Below, piece after piece: positions 6,359 through 12,716 of a DNA stretch of 17,075 nucleotides. Both the position numbers and the translations under genes were made by a program. The notes beneath the pieces are model-generated. The model saw only the letters and a list, made by a program, of their open reading frames with translations, was not told the origin of the DNA and ran no database searches. How positions within the stretch are numbered: position 1 is the stretch's first letter; each line of letters begins with the position of its first letter. The stretch comes from an uncultured Steroidobacteraceae bacterium (lineage in GTDB: Bacteria > Pseudomonadota > Gammaproteobacteria > Steroidobacterales > Steroidobacteraceae), in contig CATPBQ010000210.1 in NCBI GenBank assembly GCA_955652795.1, positions 1-17,075 on the forward strand, given 5' to 3'.

Positions 6359-8254
6359 CTACAGCTTGGGCGAGAAGTTGATGTGCAGGCGCGGACTGCG
6401 CTTGGGGCAGAAGGTCCCCCCGGTCGCGGTCGGTGGCGAGCACGGCTCAGTGAGCGGCTCCGCGATGTCGATGCCGAGCGTGAGCACCGGCAGGCGCACC
6501 CGCAGGCCAACGCCCACGGAATACTGGAGCGGGGTGCCGAAGCGATCGAAGGCATTGCCGTAGTCGAAGAAACTGGCAATGCCGAGATTGTTGGGCAGAT
6601 CGCGGATCACCTCCACCGTGCCGGCGATCACGTCCTTGCCGCCGACCTTGATATACCCGGCGATCGACTTGCAGCTGCCGTTGGCATTGCGCGGGAACAG
6701 CCCGTTCGGGCTCTGGGTGCACACCGCCTCGATCGGCGACAGGTCGTTGTAGGCGAAGCCGCGCACGCTGTTGTCGCCGCCGGCGAAGAAGCGGAACACC
6801 GTGGGCAGCTGGCTGAAACCCGACACCAGGCTCGCACCCACCTCATCGCGCAGCAGCAGATGCCACTTCCTGCCGAGACGGAAGACGCGCTCGGCCTGCA
6901 CATGCAGCTGGATGAAGTTGGAATCCGAGCCGAGCGAGCTGTGCGAGCCGCGCAGCTCGGCGAAGAACGGATGTTCGAACAGCGCCTCGCCGAGGTAGCC
7001 CTTGGGGACCGAAGCCAGGTCCACTCCCGGCACCAGCAGGCGAGCGGTATGCGCACCGGGGAGCAACTCCGCTCCGAGCGGCAGGTCGCTGGTGGTGCGC
7101 ATCGCGGAGAGCAGCCATATGTGCTGCCAGCTGCCGGTGACCTCGGTGATGCTCGGACCCACCGACAGGGTGTGCGTGGTCACATCCGCGAGCTGGCGCT
7201 GTTCGAGCGTGCCCCCCAGGGTCAGTTTCTCTACCGCCGGGTCGCCGATCGGCACGTTGTAGCGGCTCTGCAGGCTGTAACGCGTCACCCGCGCCGCCTG
7301 CACCTCGACGCTGAAGCTGTGGCCGCGCGTATTGATGCGCCGGTCCTCGAATCCGAACGTGCCGCGCGGCCCGGTGTCGGTGGCGTAGCCCGCGCCGAAG
7401 GAGTAGCGGTGTCGCCGGCTCGGGTCGGCGTGAATGTTCACCGGCACGATGTGCGTGGTGCGATCGGGATCCCCGGGCAGCACCTCGAGGTTGGAAAAGT
7501 ACTGCGTGTCGTCGAGGGCGAACTGGGTGCGCAGCACCTGCGTGAGATCGAAAGGCTCGCTTTCGCGGTAGCGCAGGTAACGCCGCACCAGCGCCTCGCT
7601 GACAACGCCCTGCCGGATGCTGGTCGCTCCGAAGTGATAGCGCTCGCCGGTGTCGAGCTCGAGCGCGATGTTCGCCTTGTGGTTCGGCGGGTCGACGACC
7701 AGCTCGTTGCGAATGAGGCGCGCGTCGAGATAGCCGTAGGTGGCCGCGGTGCGCTGCAGGTCGGTCTTGATGCTCTCGTAGGCCGCGTGGCTCAGGCGAT
7801 CGCCATCGTGCAGCGGCAGGTGCTGCAGGATGCGCTGGAACAGCGGGTCGCTTTCTCCGGGCCCGTCGACGCGCACGTCGATGTTGGCGACGAGCACTGG
7901 CTTGCCCGGGTTGATGTTGATGGTGATGCGCCAGTCGTTGTGGCCCAGGTCGCTGACGCTGGACTCGACCTGCGGCTCGTAGTACCCGAAGGGTCTGAGC
8001 GCCGACTGCACCTCGCGCTCCACGCGGTTGTGCAGCCGATCGATCGTGTCGGCATTGAGCTCCGCGCCGCCCTTCTTGTAACGCTCGAAACTCAGGTAGG
8101 CGAGCACGTTGGCGCGCAGCTCGTCGTCGACGCCGCGGATCTCCACCTTCACGCCGGCGGCGTGCGCGAGCGGGCAGGCGAGCAGACACAGGGCAACCGC
8201 CCGGGCCCGCCTGTGCCGTCGACGAGCCTGCGGCAGGGGATTGCGCTGCGTCAT
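6359..8254 (-). CDS. tamA: TamA, Omp85-family outer-membrane barrel
   Basis: Outer-membrane component of the TAM complex, 631 aa, a usual TamA length. A signal peptide ends near residue 32 (CLLACPLAHA). Three POTRA-like segments follow (about 36-105, 118-200 and 205-275), including VKVEIRGVDDELRANVLAYL and GYLDARLIRNELVVDP. The C-terminal 16-strand-type barrel spans about 283-631, with RYSFGAGYATDTGPRGTFGF and the family VRGF motif at 497-500 (FFAGGDNSVRGFAY). Oddities are a Cys-containing stretch after VRGF (C512, C528) and a second Cys pair just before the last strand (PCSPPTATGGTFCPK). The protein ends in LHINFSPKL. The ATG at 8254 has only a weak GAG ribosome site. It is immediately followed by tamB, and their physical coupling supports both calls. 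Confidence 0.97.
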   Translation of the reverse strand: MTQRNPLPQARRRHRRARAVALCLLACPLAHAAGVKVEIRGVDDELRANVLAYLSFERYKKGGAELNADTIDRLHNRVEREVQSALRPFGYYEPQVESSVSDLGHNDWRITININPGKPVLVANIDVRVDGPGESDPLFQRILQHLPLHDGDRLSHAAYESIKTDLQRTAATYGYLDARLIRNELVVDPPNHKANIALELDTGERYHFGATSIRQGVVSEALVRRYLRYRESEPFDLTQVLRTQFALDDTQYFSNLEVLPGDPDRTTHIVPVNIHADPSRRHRYSFGAGYATDTGPRGTFGFEDRRINTRGHSFSVEVQAARVTRYSLQSRYNVPIGDPAVEKLTLGGTLEQRQLADVTTHTLSVGPSITEVTGSWQHIWLLSAMRTTSDLPLGAELLPGAHTARLLVPGVDLASVPKGYLGEALFEHPFFAELRGSHSSLGSDSNFIQLHVQAERVFRLGRKWHLLLRDEVGASLVSGFSQLPTVFRFFAGGDNSVRGFAYNDLSPIEAVCTQSPNGLFPRNANGSCKSIAGYIKVGGKDVIAGTVEVIRDLPNNLGIASFFDYGNAFDRFGTPLQYSVGVGLRVRLPVLTLGIDIAEPLTEPCSPPTATGGTFCPKRSPRLHINFSPKL

Positions 8255-8275
8255 CTCAAGGAATTCTAGAGCCTC

Positions 8276-8335
8276 GCGAGCGCTGCCGCTCGCCGCTGGT
8301 AATCAGAGCGCGCGCGCACGGCGCGGGTTCCGTGC
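8276..8335. other. 86-nt gap between the NRDE gene and tamA, with two small hairpins
   Basis: Downstream of the NRDE stop on the minus strand are two 6-bp inverted repeats: GCACGG/CCGTGC (8316-8321/8330-8335) and GCGAGC/GCTCGC (8276-8281/8288-8293). Neither has a T-run. A TAGAAT sequence (8268-8263, minus) matches -10 at 5/6 but is too close to the tamA ATG and lacks a -35. Whether tamA has its own promoter here cannot be decided. Confidence 0.3.
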
Positions 8336-8340
8336 CGACC

Positions 8341-9141
8341 TCACGGCCACTGTGCGGGGTTCAGCTCGAATTCAGTTTCGCCGGCAGGTTCGCCCCGCGG
8401 GTCGAAGCGCCGCTCGGCGAGGTAGAGCCGGCCGCCGGGCTCCAGCAGCACGACGGTCGAGCAGCGGGTGCCGTAATCCGGGTGCAGCACGAACGGCGCC
8501 GACAGGATCCGCTCCCAGTCTCGCGGTAGCCCGCTGCCGCTGCGGGGCAGCGCGGCGTCGTCCGCCACCTGCGTACGATCATTGAGGAGCTCGAACAGCG
8601 CGGCCGGCGATCCGGACTCGCCTTGACGCAGCCACGCCTCGAAGCCGCGCCGCACCCGCTGCAGTTTCGGCCACGGTGTGTCGAGCAGCTCGTTCGACAG
8701 ACCGTACGTGCCCGGAGGGAGCGCCCGCGCCAACGGGGTGGCGCGGTTTGAGCCGTACCAGAGCGAATCCCGGTCGGTGAGTAACAGGTTGAATCCGGAG
8801 TAGCTGCTCGCCTGCGGTTCGAGGGCGGCGAAGAATTGCTGTGCGCTCAAGGAAGCGCCCGCGGGCGCACCCAGGTAGCGCGGGATCAGCTCCCCGCGCG
8901 ACGGCGCTCCGGCACGCGGGGGCTGCAGCTCGCGAAAGTTGGTGACCACGCCGAAGCGCCGCTCGCGGTCCACCGCGAGCCACGTGCCCTGCGCGCGCAG
9001 GTCGCGTCCGGCGATGAAAGCCGCCGGCGGCGGCCACTTCGCCAGCGCTGCGGCCGGGCGCTCGTGATACTCATCGCGATTGGCGGCCACCACCAGGCGG
9101 TAGCGGGGATGCGCTTGCCACGCGAGCACCAGCAGACACAT
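8341..9141 (-). CDS. NRDE family protein (TANGO2-like)
   Basis: A 266-aa protein starting Met-Cys, with the name-giving NRDE motif at residues 21-24 (VVAANRDEYHERP). Further TANGO2/NRDE family blocks follow: GRDLRAQGTWLAV, RFGVVTNFRE, SSYSGFNLLL, TYGLSNELLDTPWPK and GTRCSTVVLL. No signal peptide is visible, so it is probably cytoplasmic. The Cys at position 2 after Met recalls N-terminal-nucleophile hydrolases, to which the family has been compared. TANGO2 relatives have been linked to haem handling and to lipid/CoA metabolism, but the biochemical role is not settled and I do not assign one. It starts 4 nt after the nudC stop, so the two genes are one transcription unit; 86 nt separate it from tamA downstream. 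Confidence 0.92.
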   Translation of the reverse strand: MCLLVLAWQAHPRYRLVVAANRDEYHERPAAALAKWPPPAAFIAGRDLRAQGTWLAVDRERRFGVVTNFRELQPPRAGAPSRGELIPRYLGAPAGASLSAQQFFAALEPQASSYSGFNLLLTDRDSLWYGSNRATPLARALPPGTYGLSNELLDTPWPKLQRVRRGFEAWLRQGESGSPAALFELLNDRTQVADDAALPRSGSGLPRDWERILSAPFVLHPDYGTRCSTVVLLEPGGRLYLAERRFDPRGEPAGETEFELNPAQWP

Positions 9142-9145
9142 GCCT

Positions 9146-10045
9146 CTAGCCGCGTCCTTTCAGCCAGGTCTCGATCAGGCGCCAGGAAATGGACTGCGAG
9201 GGCGGCGCCAGCGCCTCGCCCGAATTGATTTGCGCGCGCGTGAACCAGCGCGCGTCCTGCAGCTCGCCGCTCACGCGCACGCTGCTGCCGGCGGCCGCCG
9301 TCGCCTGAAAGCCGATCATCAGCGACGACGGAAACGGCCACGGCTGCGAGGAGTCGTAGCGCAAGCCCGTCACGGCCACGCCGGTCTCCTCCGCCACCTC
9401 GCGCTCGACCGCGTCCTCGAGGCTCTCGCCGGGCTCGACGAAGCCGGCGATGGTGGAGTAGCGCCGCGGCGGCCAGCTCGCCTGGCGTCCGAGCAGCGCC
9501 CGTTCCCCGTCGCTCACCAGCACGATGATGGCCGGATCGATGCGCGGAAAGAGCTCCTGCGCGCACGCCGCGTTCGAGCACACCAGAATATGACCGGCGC
9601 GGGTCGCAATCGTGCCTGCGCCGCACACTCCGCAGTGGCGGTGACGCGTGCGCCAGATCGCCATGGCACGCGCATAGGCGAGCAGACCCGCTTCGTCCGC
9701 GGCCAGCAGCGGCGCCAGCGGCCGCAGCTCTTCGAACGCCGTGCCGGCCGGCGCCCCGACCGCCTGCCCGGGAGGCAGATCGAGCAGCACGCAGCGCCTG
9801 CCGCGAAACCACCCCAGCAGCACGAGATTCGCCTCGTCCGCGGCGCGTACCAGTGGCGCGCCGTGCGTGAGGAAGGCGATGCGCGGCGGGCTGTGCGCCT
9901 GCAGCAGGTGCGCGGTGCCGTGGCCGACCAGGTAGAGGGTCGCCGGATCGGCGCGTGCGGCCGCGATCCAGTCCGGGTCCTCACGCGCCTCCGCGCGCCG
10001 CTCCAGATAGGGACCCGAGAAGAAGTTCGCTCGATCGTGATCCAT
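9146..10045 (-). CDS. nudC: NAD(+)/NADH pyrophosphatase NudC
   Basis: Nudix hydrolase that cleaves NADH to NMNH and AMP and, in known members, removes NAD caps from RNA; 299 aa from the ATG at 10045. A four-Cys zinc site is visible at C138, C141, C156 and C161. A perfect Nudix box runs from G201 to V223 (GFVEPGESLEDAVEREVAEE), matching GX5EX7REUXEEXGU. The NudC signature SQPWPFPSS is at 233-241. The N-terminal domain is the usual poorly conserved one. Start choice is uncertain: GTG at 10051 has GAGG 6 nt upstream, the ATG at 10045 has the same site 12 nt upstream, and another GTG lies at 10063. All differ by only a few residues. It leads the nudC-NRDE pair. Confidence 0.96.
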   Translation of the reverse strand: MDHDRANFFSGPYLERRAEAREDPDWIAAARADPATLYLVGHGTAHLLQAHSPPRIAFLTHGAPLVRAADEANLVLLGWFRGRRCVLLDLPPGQAVGAPAGTAFEELRPLAPLLAADEAGLLAYARAMAIWRTRHRHCGVCGAGTIATRAGHILVCSNAACAQELFPRIDPAIIVLVSDGERALLGRQASWPPRRYSTIAGFVEPGESLEDAVEREVAEETGVAVTGLRYDSSQPWPFPSSLMIGFQATAAAGSSVRVSGELQDARWFTRAQINSGEALAPPSQSISWRLIETWLKGRG

Positions 10046-10093
10046 GAACACCGCTCGCCTCACAAGGCAGTGGCGGCGGATTCTAGCCGGGGC

Positions 10094-10162
10094 CCCCGGG
10101 AAATTGCGCGTCTTGCTGTGCGCCGCGCGCTCTTTCGTCGAGGCAGGCGCAATTTCCCGGGG
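10094..10162. repeat. 16-bp perfect inverted repeat with 37-nt centre
   Basis: CCCCGGGAAATTGCGC (10094-10109) and its exact reverse complement GCGCAATTTCCCGGGG (10147-10162) flank 37 nt. The right arm begins 4 nt past the flhC-like stop codon, and the whole element lies between that stop and the nudC start. There is no T-run after either arm, so it is not a canonical intrinsic terminator. It could act as a terminator aided by Rho, an mRNA 3'-end stabiliser, or a dispersed palindromic repeat unit. Confidence 0.85.
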
Positions 10163-10166
10163 TGGT

Positions 10167-10721
10167 TCAGCAGCGTGACTGCATCGGGCTCGCGCAATGG
10201 TGGCAGCGCCGGGCGCGCAGCGGAAAGCGCTCGGTCACCAGGAGGCCCCCGCAGTCGCTGCAGCGTCCGAAGCGCAGCTGGTCGCCGCGCGCCAGTGCGG
10301 TGGCGAGAAACACGGTGTGCTCGAAGGAGATCTGCGCCGCGGGCAGCAGCAGCCGGTAGGCCTCGAACGCCTGGCACAACAACTCCCCGCGCGTGAGCCC
10401 CGGGAGCGCGCCGGACGCCTCCGCGCAAACTGCCGCCGGCACGACGCCGAGCAGCGACAGCACGCTCGCCAGCACCGCGGTTTCCTGCTGCAGGCGCAGC
10501 GAGCGCGTGAAGTACGCGACCTGGTGCGGCGACTTGCCGCGATGACGCGGCAGGTAGCGCCGCGCATGGCTCATGTAGGAGCGGTACAACTTGCGGATGC
10601 GGTCATCCGACAGACCGGTCCAGGTGCGGATGGTGCGGGTGCGCGCCTCGTGCCGCAGGAAGCGCAGTGCCAGCTCCATGCGCGCTCGCTCGCGCCGGTA
10701 GCGATCGTCGCAGATGCGCAT
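10167..10721 (-). CDS. FlhC-like zinc-binding transcriptional regulator
   Basis: A 184-aa cytoplasmic protein resembling FlhC, the DNA-binding zinc subunit of the flagellar master regulator FlhD4C2. Visible: a helical N-terminus MELALRFLRHEARTRTI, then GLSDDRIRKLYRSY (compare the LSRGRLIKLYKEL block of E. coli FlhC as I recall it). CQAFEAYRLLLP follows (compare VIKAYRLYLEQ), and then four cysteines C154-x2-C157-x15-C173-x2-C176, nearly the spacing of the FlhC zinc site. Length fits FlhC (about 190 aa). The ATG at 10721 has GGAAG 6 nt upstream. No flhD precedes it and no flagellar gene is in the window, so the target regulon is unknown. The divergent neighbour may be its FlhD-like partner. Family call fairly firm; flagellar function not shown. 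Confidence 0.82.
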   Translation of the reverse strand: MRICDDRYRRERARMELALRFLRHEARTRTIRTWTGLSDDRIRKLYRSYMSHARRYLPRHRGKSPHQVAYFTRSLRLQQETAVLASVLSLLGVVPAAVCAEASGALPGLTRGELLCQAFEAYRLLLPAAQISFEHTVFLATALARGDQLRFGRCSDCGGLLVTERFPLRARRCHHCASPMQSRC

Positions 10722-10752
10722 GGGAGTCTTCCGGCGGCCTTGGGGTCGCTAC

Positions 10753-10780
10753 ATTGTGGGAAAGAATCAGCAAAACTCAA
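10753..10780 (-). promoter_or_regulatory. Predicted promoter of the FlhC-like gene
   Basis: On the minus strand TTGAGT (10780-10775), 16-nt spacer, CACAAT (10758-10753), giving a leader of about 25 nt. The layout is the same as the argR promoter (TTGACT-N16-CACAAT). It lies in a clearly AT-richer stretch than the surrounding DNA. Confidence 0.5.
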
Positions 10781-10786
10781 CCCGCA

Positions 10787-10810
10787 AATTTGGTAAAAAA
10801 CTCCCAAATT
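10787..10810. promoter_or_regulatory. Operator-like inverted repeat between the divergent FlhC-like and FlhD-like genes
   Basis: AATTTGG (10787-10793) and CCAAATT (10804-10810) form a perfect 7-bp inverted repeat separated by 10 nt that include an A6 run. It sits just upstream of the FlhC-like promoter and about 60 nt before the FlhD-like start, so it could regulate both directions. No known consensus is claimed. Confidence 0.4.
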
Positions 10811-10870
10811 CACGGATGGCTTCGCCGGCCGACTCCGTTACCATAGCCCCTCGTGGGAGAAAGGCGCGCC

Positions 10871-11554
10871 ATGCTGTTGCAGTGCGAGACGCAAGAGGGG
10901 GAGCCCGGCGAGGGCGCGGGTCTGGTGGCCGGATGGTTGCACCCCGAAACGCTCGAGTCGCTGCTCGAGCTCAACGAGCTGTGCCTGGCCCTGCTCGCGG
11001 AGCAGGCCGCGGCGCGCACCGCCCAGGCGAGCCTGCTGTTGCGGCAGGTCGGGGAGCTGTGGCGGGTGCTCGATGCCGGCGCGCGGCGGCGCGCCGCCGC
11101 CTGTCCCTACCTGCTGGTGGACGCCGGCTTCGCGGACCCGCTGCGCTGGCGCCAGCCGGCGGCCGTGGGCGTGGGTGATACCGGCCAGGCCGCCTACACC
11201 ACATTCTTCACCGTGCCCGGGGCGACCGGGGTTGCGAGGCTGGTGTTCACATACGCCTGGCACCTGGCGCGCTCGCAGAGCGCCGCCGCACGGCTGCTGC
11301 TCGGCATGAGCGCGCCGTGCGCCGCACTGATCGCTCACTACAGCCTGCGCCAGATCCATGCTCTGGCGGAGACTCACCCGCACTGGCTGAAGCCGCGCTG
11401 GCCGGCGCGCGTGCAGGTGTGGCGTGAGCTGCTGCTGGCGGCGGCATCCGGCGAGGCGCCGGTGCTCGAGCGCGCGCGCCTGCACGGGCTCACGCTGCTG
11501 GCGGCGGACGCCCGCGGCTCACTGCCCGAGCGGGCCGATGCGGGCGCGCCGTGA
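10871..11554 (+). CDS. Protein with FlhD-like C-terminal half, possible partner of the FlhC-like regulator
   Basis: A 227-aa, helix-rich, soluble protein with no signal peptide. Its C-terminal half contains SLRQIHALAETHPHWLKPRW (within about residues 150-182), which lines up without gaps with [20 protein letters not shown] of E. coli FlhD as I recall it. The preceding LLLGMSAPCAALIA corresponds to FRLGINEEMATTLA. The N-terminal half (LNELCLALLAEQAAARTAQA and what follows) may be a second, more diverged copy of the same fold, since FlhD itself is only about 116 aa. Start: ATG at 10871 with AAGG 6 nt upstream; a GTG at 10853 is also in frame. It is divergent from the FlhC-like gene with 149 nt between, and convergent with the CsgG-like gene. 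The FlhD relation is my own inference by eye; otherwise it would be a hypothetical protein. Confidence 0.6.
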   Translation: MLLQCETQEGEPGEGAGLVAGWLHPETLESLLELNELCLALLAEQAAARTAQASLLLRQVGELWRVLDAGARRRAAACPYLLVDAGFADPLRWRQPAAVGVGDTGQAAYTTFFTVPGATGVARLVFTYAWHLARSQSAAARLLLGMSAPCAALIAHYSLRQIHALAETHPHWLKPRWPARVQVWRELLLAAASGEAPVLERARLHGLTLLAADARGSLPERADAGAP

Positions 11555-11573
11555 GCGGCGCACCCGGCGCGGT

Positions 11574-12506
11574 CTATTTCGCGAGCTGGAACAGTGTGGA
11601 CGCCACCCAGCCTTCGTTGCCGAGCTCGTCACTGACCTTCCACCACATGCCGTCTTTCTCGCCGCTCGGGTAAAGCGTCATCCCCGGGTCCAGATCGCGC
11701 ACCTTCTTCGACTTGAGGCTGGCCGCCTCGTACATCTTGCCCGGCTTGGCCATGGTCACCGACTGCGTGGCGTTGTCGGCCTTGGCGTTGAGTGTCATGC
11801 CTTTGACTTCATTGACGAGCTTGGTGTACGCGTCGAGGTAGGCGATGGTGACGACCTGGCCGATCTCGGTGTTCGCGTAACTGCTCGCACCCGCCGCGGC
11901 GAAGCCGCCGAAGAAGGCGCCGCCGCCGGCGCCCCAGCCGAGGTCGGTCTTCTTCGAGTGTCCCTGCTGCAGAGCGACCTGTTCGGTGGAGCGCACGTCG
12001 GTCAGGGTCAGCACGACATCCGCGGTCTTGCTCTTGAGACTGATGCCGCCGACCACCGCACCGGCCACGCCGCCCAGAAGGCCGCCCACCATCCCGCCGA
12101 GGTTACGGCCGCCGGAATTGCTGTTCTTGGTGACCACGTCGGGCACCAGCACGTAGTCGGCCGCCTTCATCTGCCCCTTGCCGATGTTGGAGCCGCCGCG
12201 CATCTCGCCGCTGCCAGCCAGCGCCCGCTCCTGCTGCGCAGCCGTGAGGCCCTTGCCGCGATCAAGCAGCGTGAAGCATTTGGACTGCGACACGAACACC
12301 TTGATCAGCGCTTCGGGGGACTCGAGGTTGTACGCGAGCCACCACTTGTTCTCCGGCTCGGCGACCGAAAGCGCGCCGATCTTCTTGTCGCAGGTTGGAA
12401 TCTCCGGCGGTGGCGGATCGGCGGCCCACGCGGCCAGCGTGGCGCACAGAGCGGAAACTGCCAGCAATGCCGGAACGGCGTTCTTCAGGCTCTTGTGGGG
12501 CACCAT
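11574..12506 (-). CDS. Exported CsgG-like protein with C-terminal SH3 domain
   Basis: A 310-aa protein with a signal peptide (AVPALLAVSALCATLAAWA, likely cleaved near residue 28). The CsgG-like region (about 35-240) includes ESPEALIKVFVSQSKCFTLL, a YVLVPDVV block and TADVVLTLTDVRSTEQVAL. Two Gly-rich stretches interrupt it, around residues 130-160 and near GWGAGGGAFFGGFAAAG. A bacterial SH3-like module ends the protein (about 255-310, with YEAASLKSKKVRDLDPGM and WWKVSDELGNEGWV). CsgG proper is an outer-membrane lipoprotein pore for curli. Here there is no convincing lipobox and no curli genes nearby, so a curli role is unlikely, and binding to peptidoglycan or another envelope component is only a guess. 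Start: ATG at 12506 with GGGAG 6 nt upstream; the open frame extends to 12587 through a repeat. Confidence 0.75.
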   Translation of the reverse strand: MVPHKSLKNAVPALLAVSALCATLAAWAADPPPPEIPTCDKKIGALSVAEPENKWWLAYNLESPEALIKVFVSQSKCFTLLDRGKGLTAAQQERALAGSGEMRGGSNIGKGQMKAADYVLVPDVVTKNSNSGGRNLGGMVGGLLGGVAGAVVGGISLKSKTADVVLTLTDVRSTEQVALQQGHSKKTDLGWGAGGGAFFGGFAAAGASSYANTEIGQVVTIAYLDAYTKLVNEVKGMTLNAKADNATQSVTMAKPGKMYEAASLKSKKVRDLDPGMTLYPSGEKDGMWWKVSDELGNEGWVASTLFQLAK

Positions 12507-12540
12507 GAACTTCTCCCAAGGAATCGTTGTTGTTCGAAGC

Positions 12541-12574
12541 GGCGTGCTTCTCACCGTGGCGTGCTTCTCACCGT
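12541..12574. repeat. 17-bp perfect tandem duplication in the CsgG-like gene leader
   Basis: GGCGTGCTTCTCACCGT occurs twice head to tail (12541-12557 and 12558-12574), 35 nt upstream of the CsgG-like start. A minus-strand TACACT (12581-12576, 4/6 to -10) lies immediately upstream, so the repeat would fall in the 5' untranslated leader. No -35 was found. Confidence 0.9.
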
Positions 12575-12589
12575 AGTGTAGGCCCAAGT

Positions 12590-12601
12590 CCTCGGCCGAG
12601 G
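12590..12601. promoter_or_regulatory. 12-bp perfect palindrome upstream of the CsgG-like gene
   Basis: CCTCGGCCGAGG in the 210-nt divergent region between the CsgG-like and isochorismatase-family genes. It is just upstream of the tentative TACACT element and could be an operator, but a GC-rich palindrome of this size can arise by chance. The rest of the gap (12602-12700) shows nothing I can name. Confidence 0.25.
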
Positions 12602-12716
12602 GTAGCCCGGCCTGGTTCGTGTCCGTTTTTGCCCGGTATGCGTCTGCCGTAGCGGTGGCGCCGCTGTCCCGAGTGCCGGAAGATGTTGCCGATTATTAAC
12701 GGGAGGCTCGAAGGCC

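Noticed and set aside
6383..8269. 628-codon open frame on the plus strand opposite tamA
   Set aside because: Antisense shadow of a firmly identified gene in high-GC DNA; its translation is low-complexity Arg/Ala/Val/His-rich with no family motifs.
9140..10396. 418-codon plus-strand frame opposite nudC and part of the FlhC-like gene
   Set aside because: Shadow frame over genes with complete catalytic motifs on the other strand.
11080..11097. GGCGCGC/GCGCGCC stem inside the FlhD-like gene
   Set aside because: Short-period GC-rich coding sequence easily gives such stems; no sign of function.
10167..11554. Toxin-antitoxin or phage-defence reading of the divergent pair
   Set aside because: Neither protein shows nuclease, toxin or antitoxin motifs; the zinc-site and FlhC/FlhD-like blocks explain them better.
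11574..12506. Lipoprotein signal for the CsgG-like protein at SALC
   Set aside because: Residue before Cys is Leu, unlike a lipobox, while an AWA cleavage site for signal peptidase I follows.
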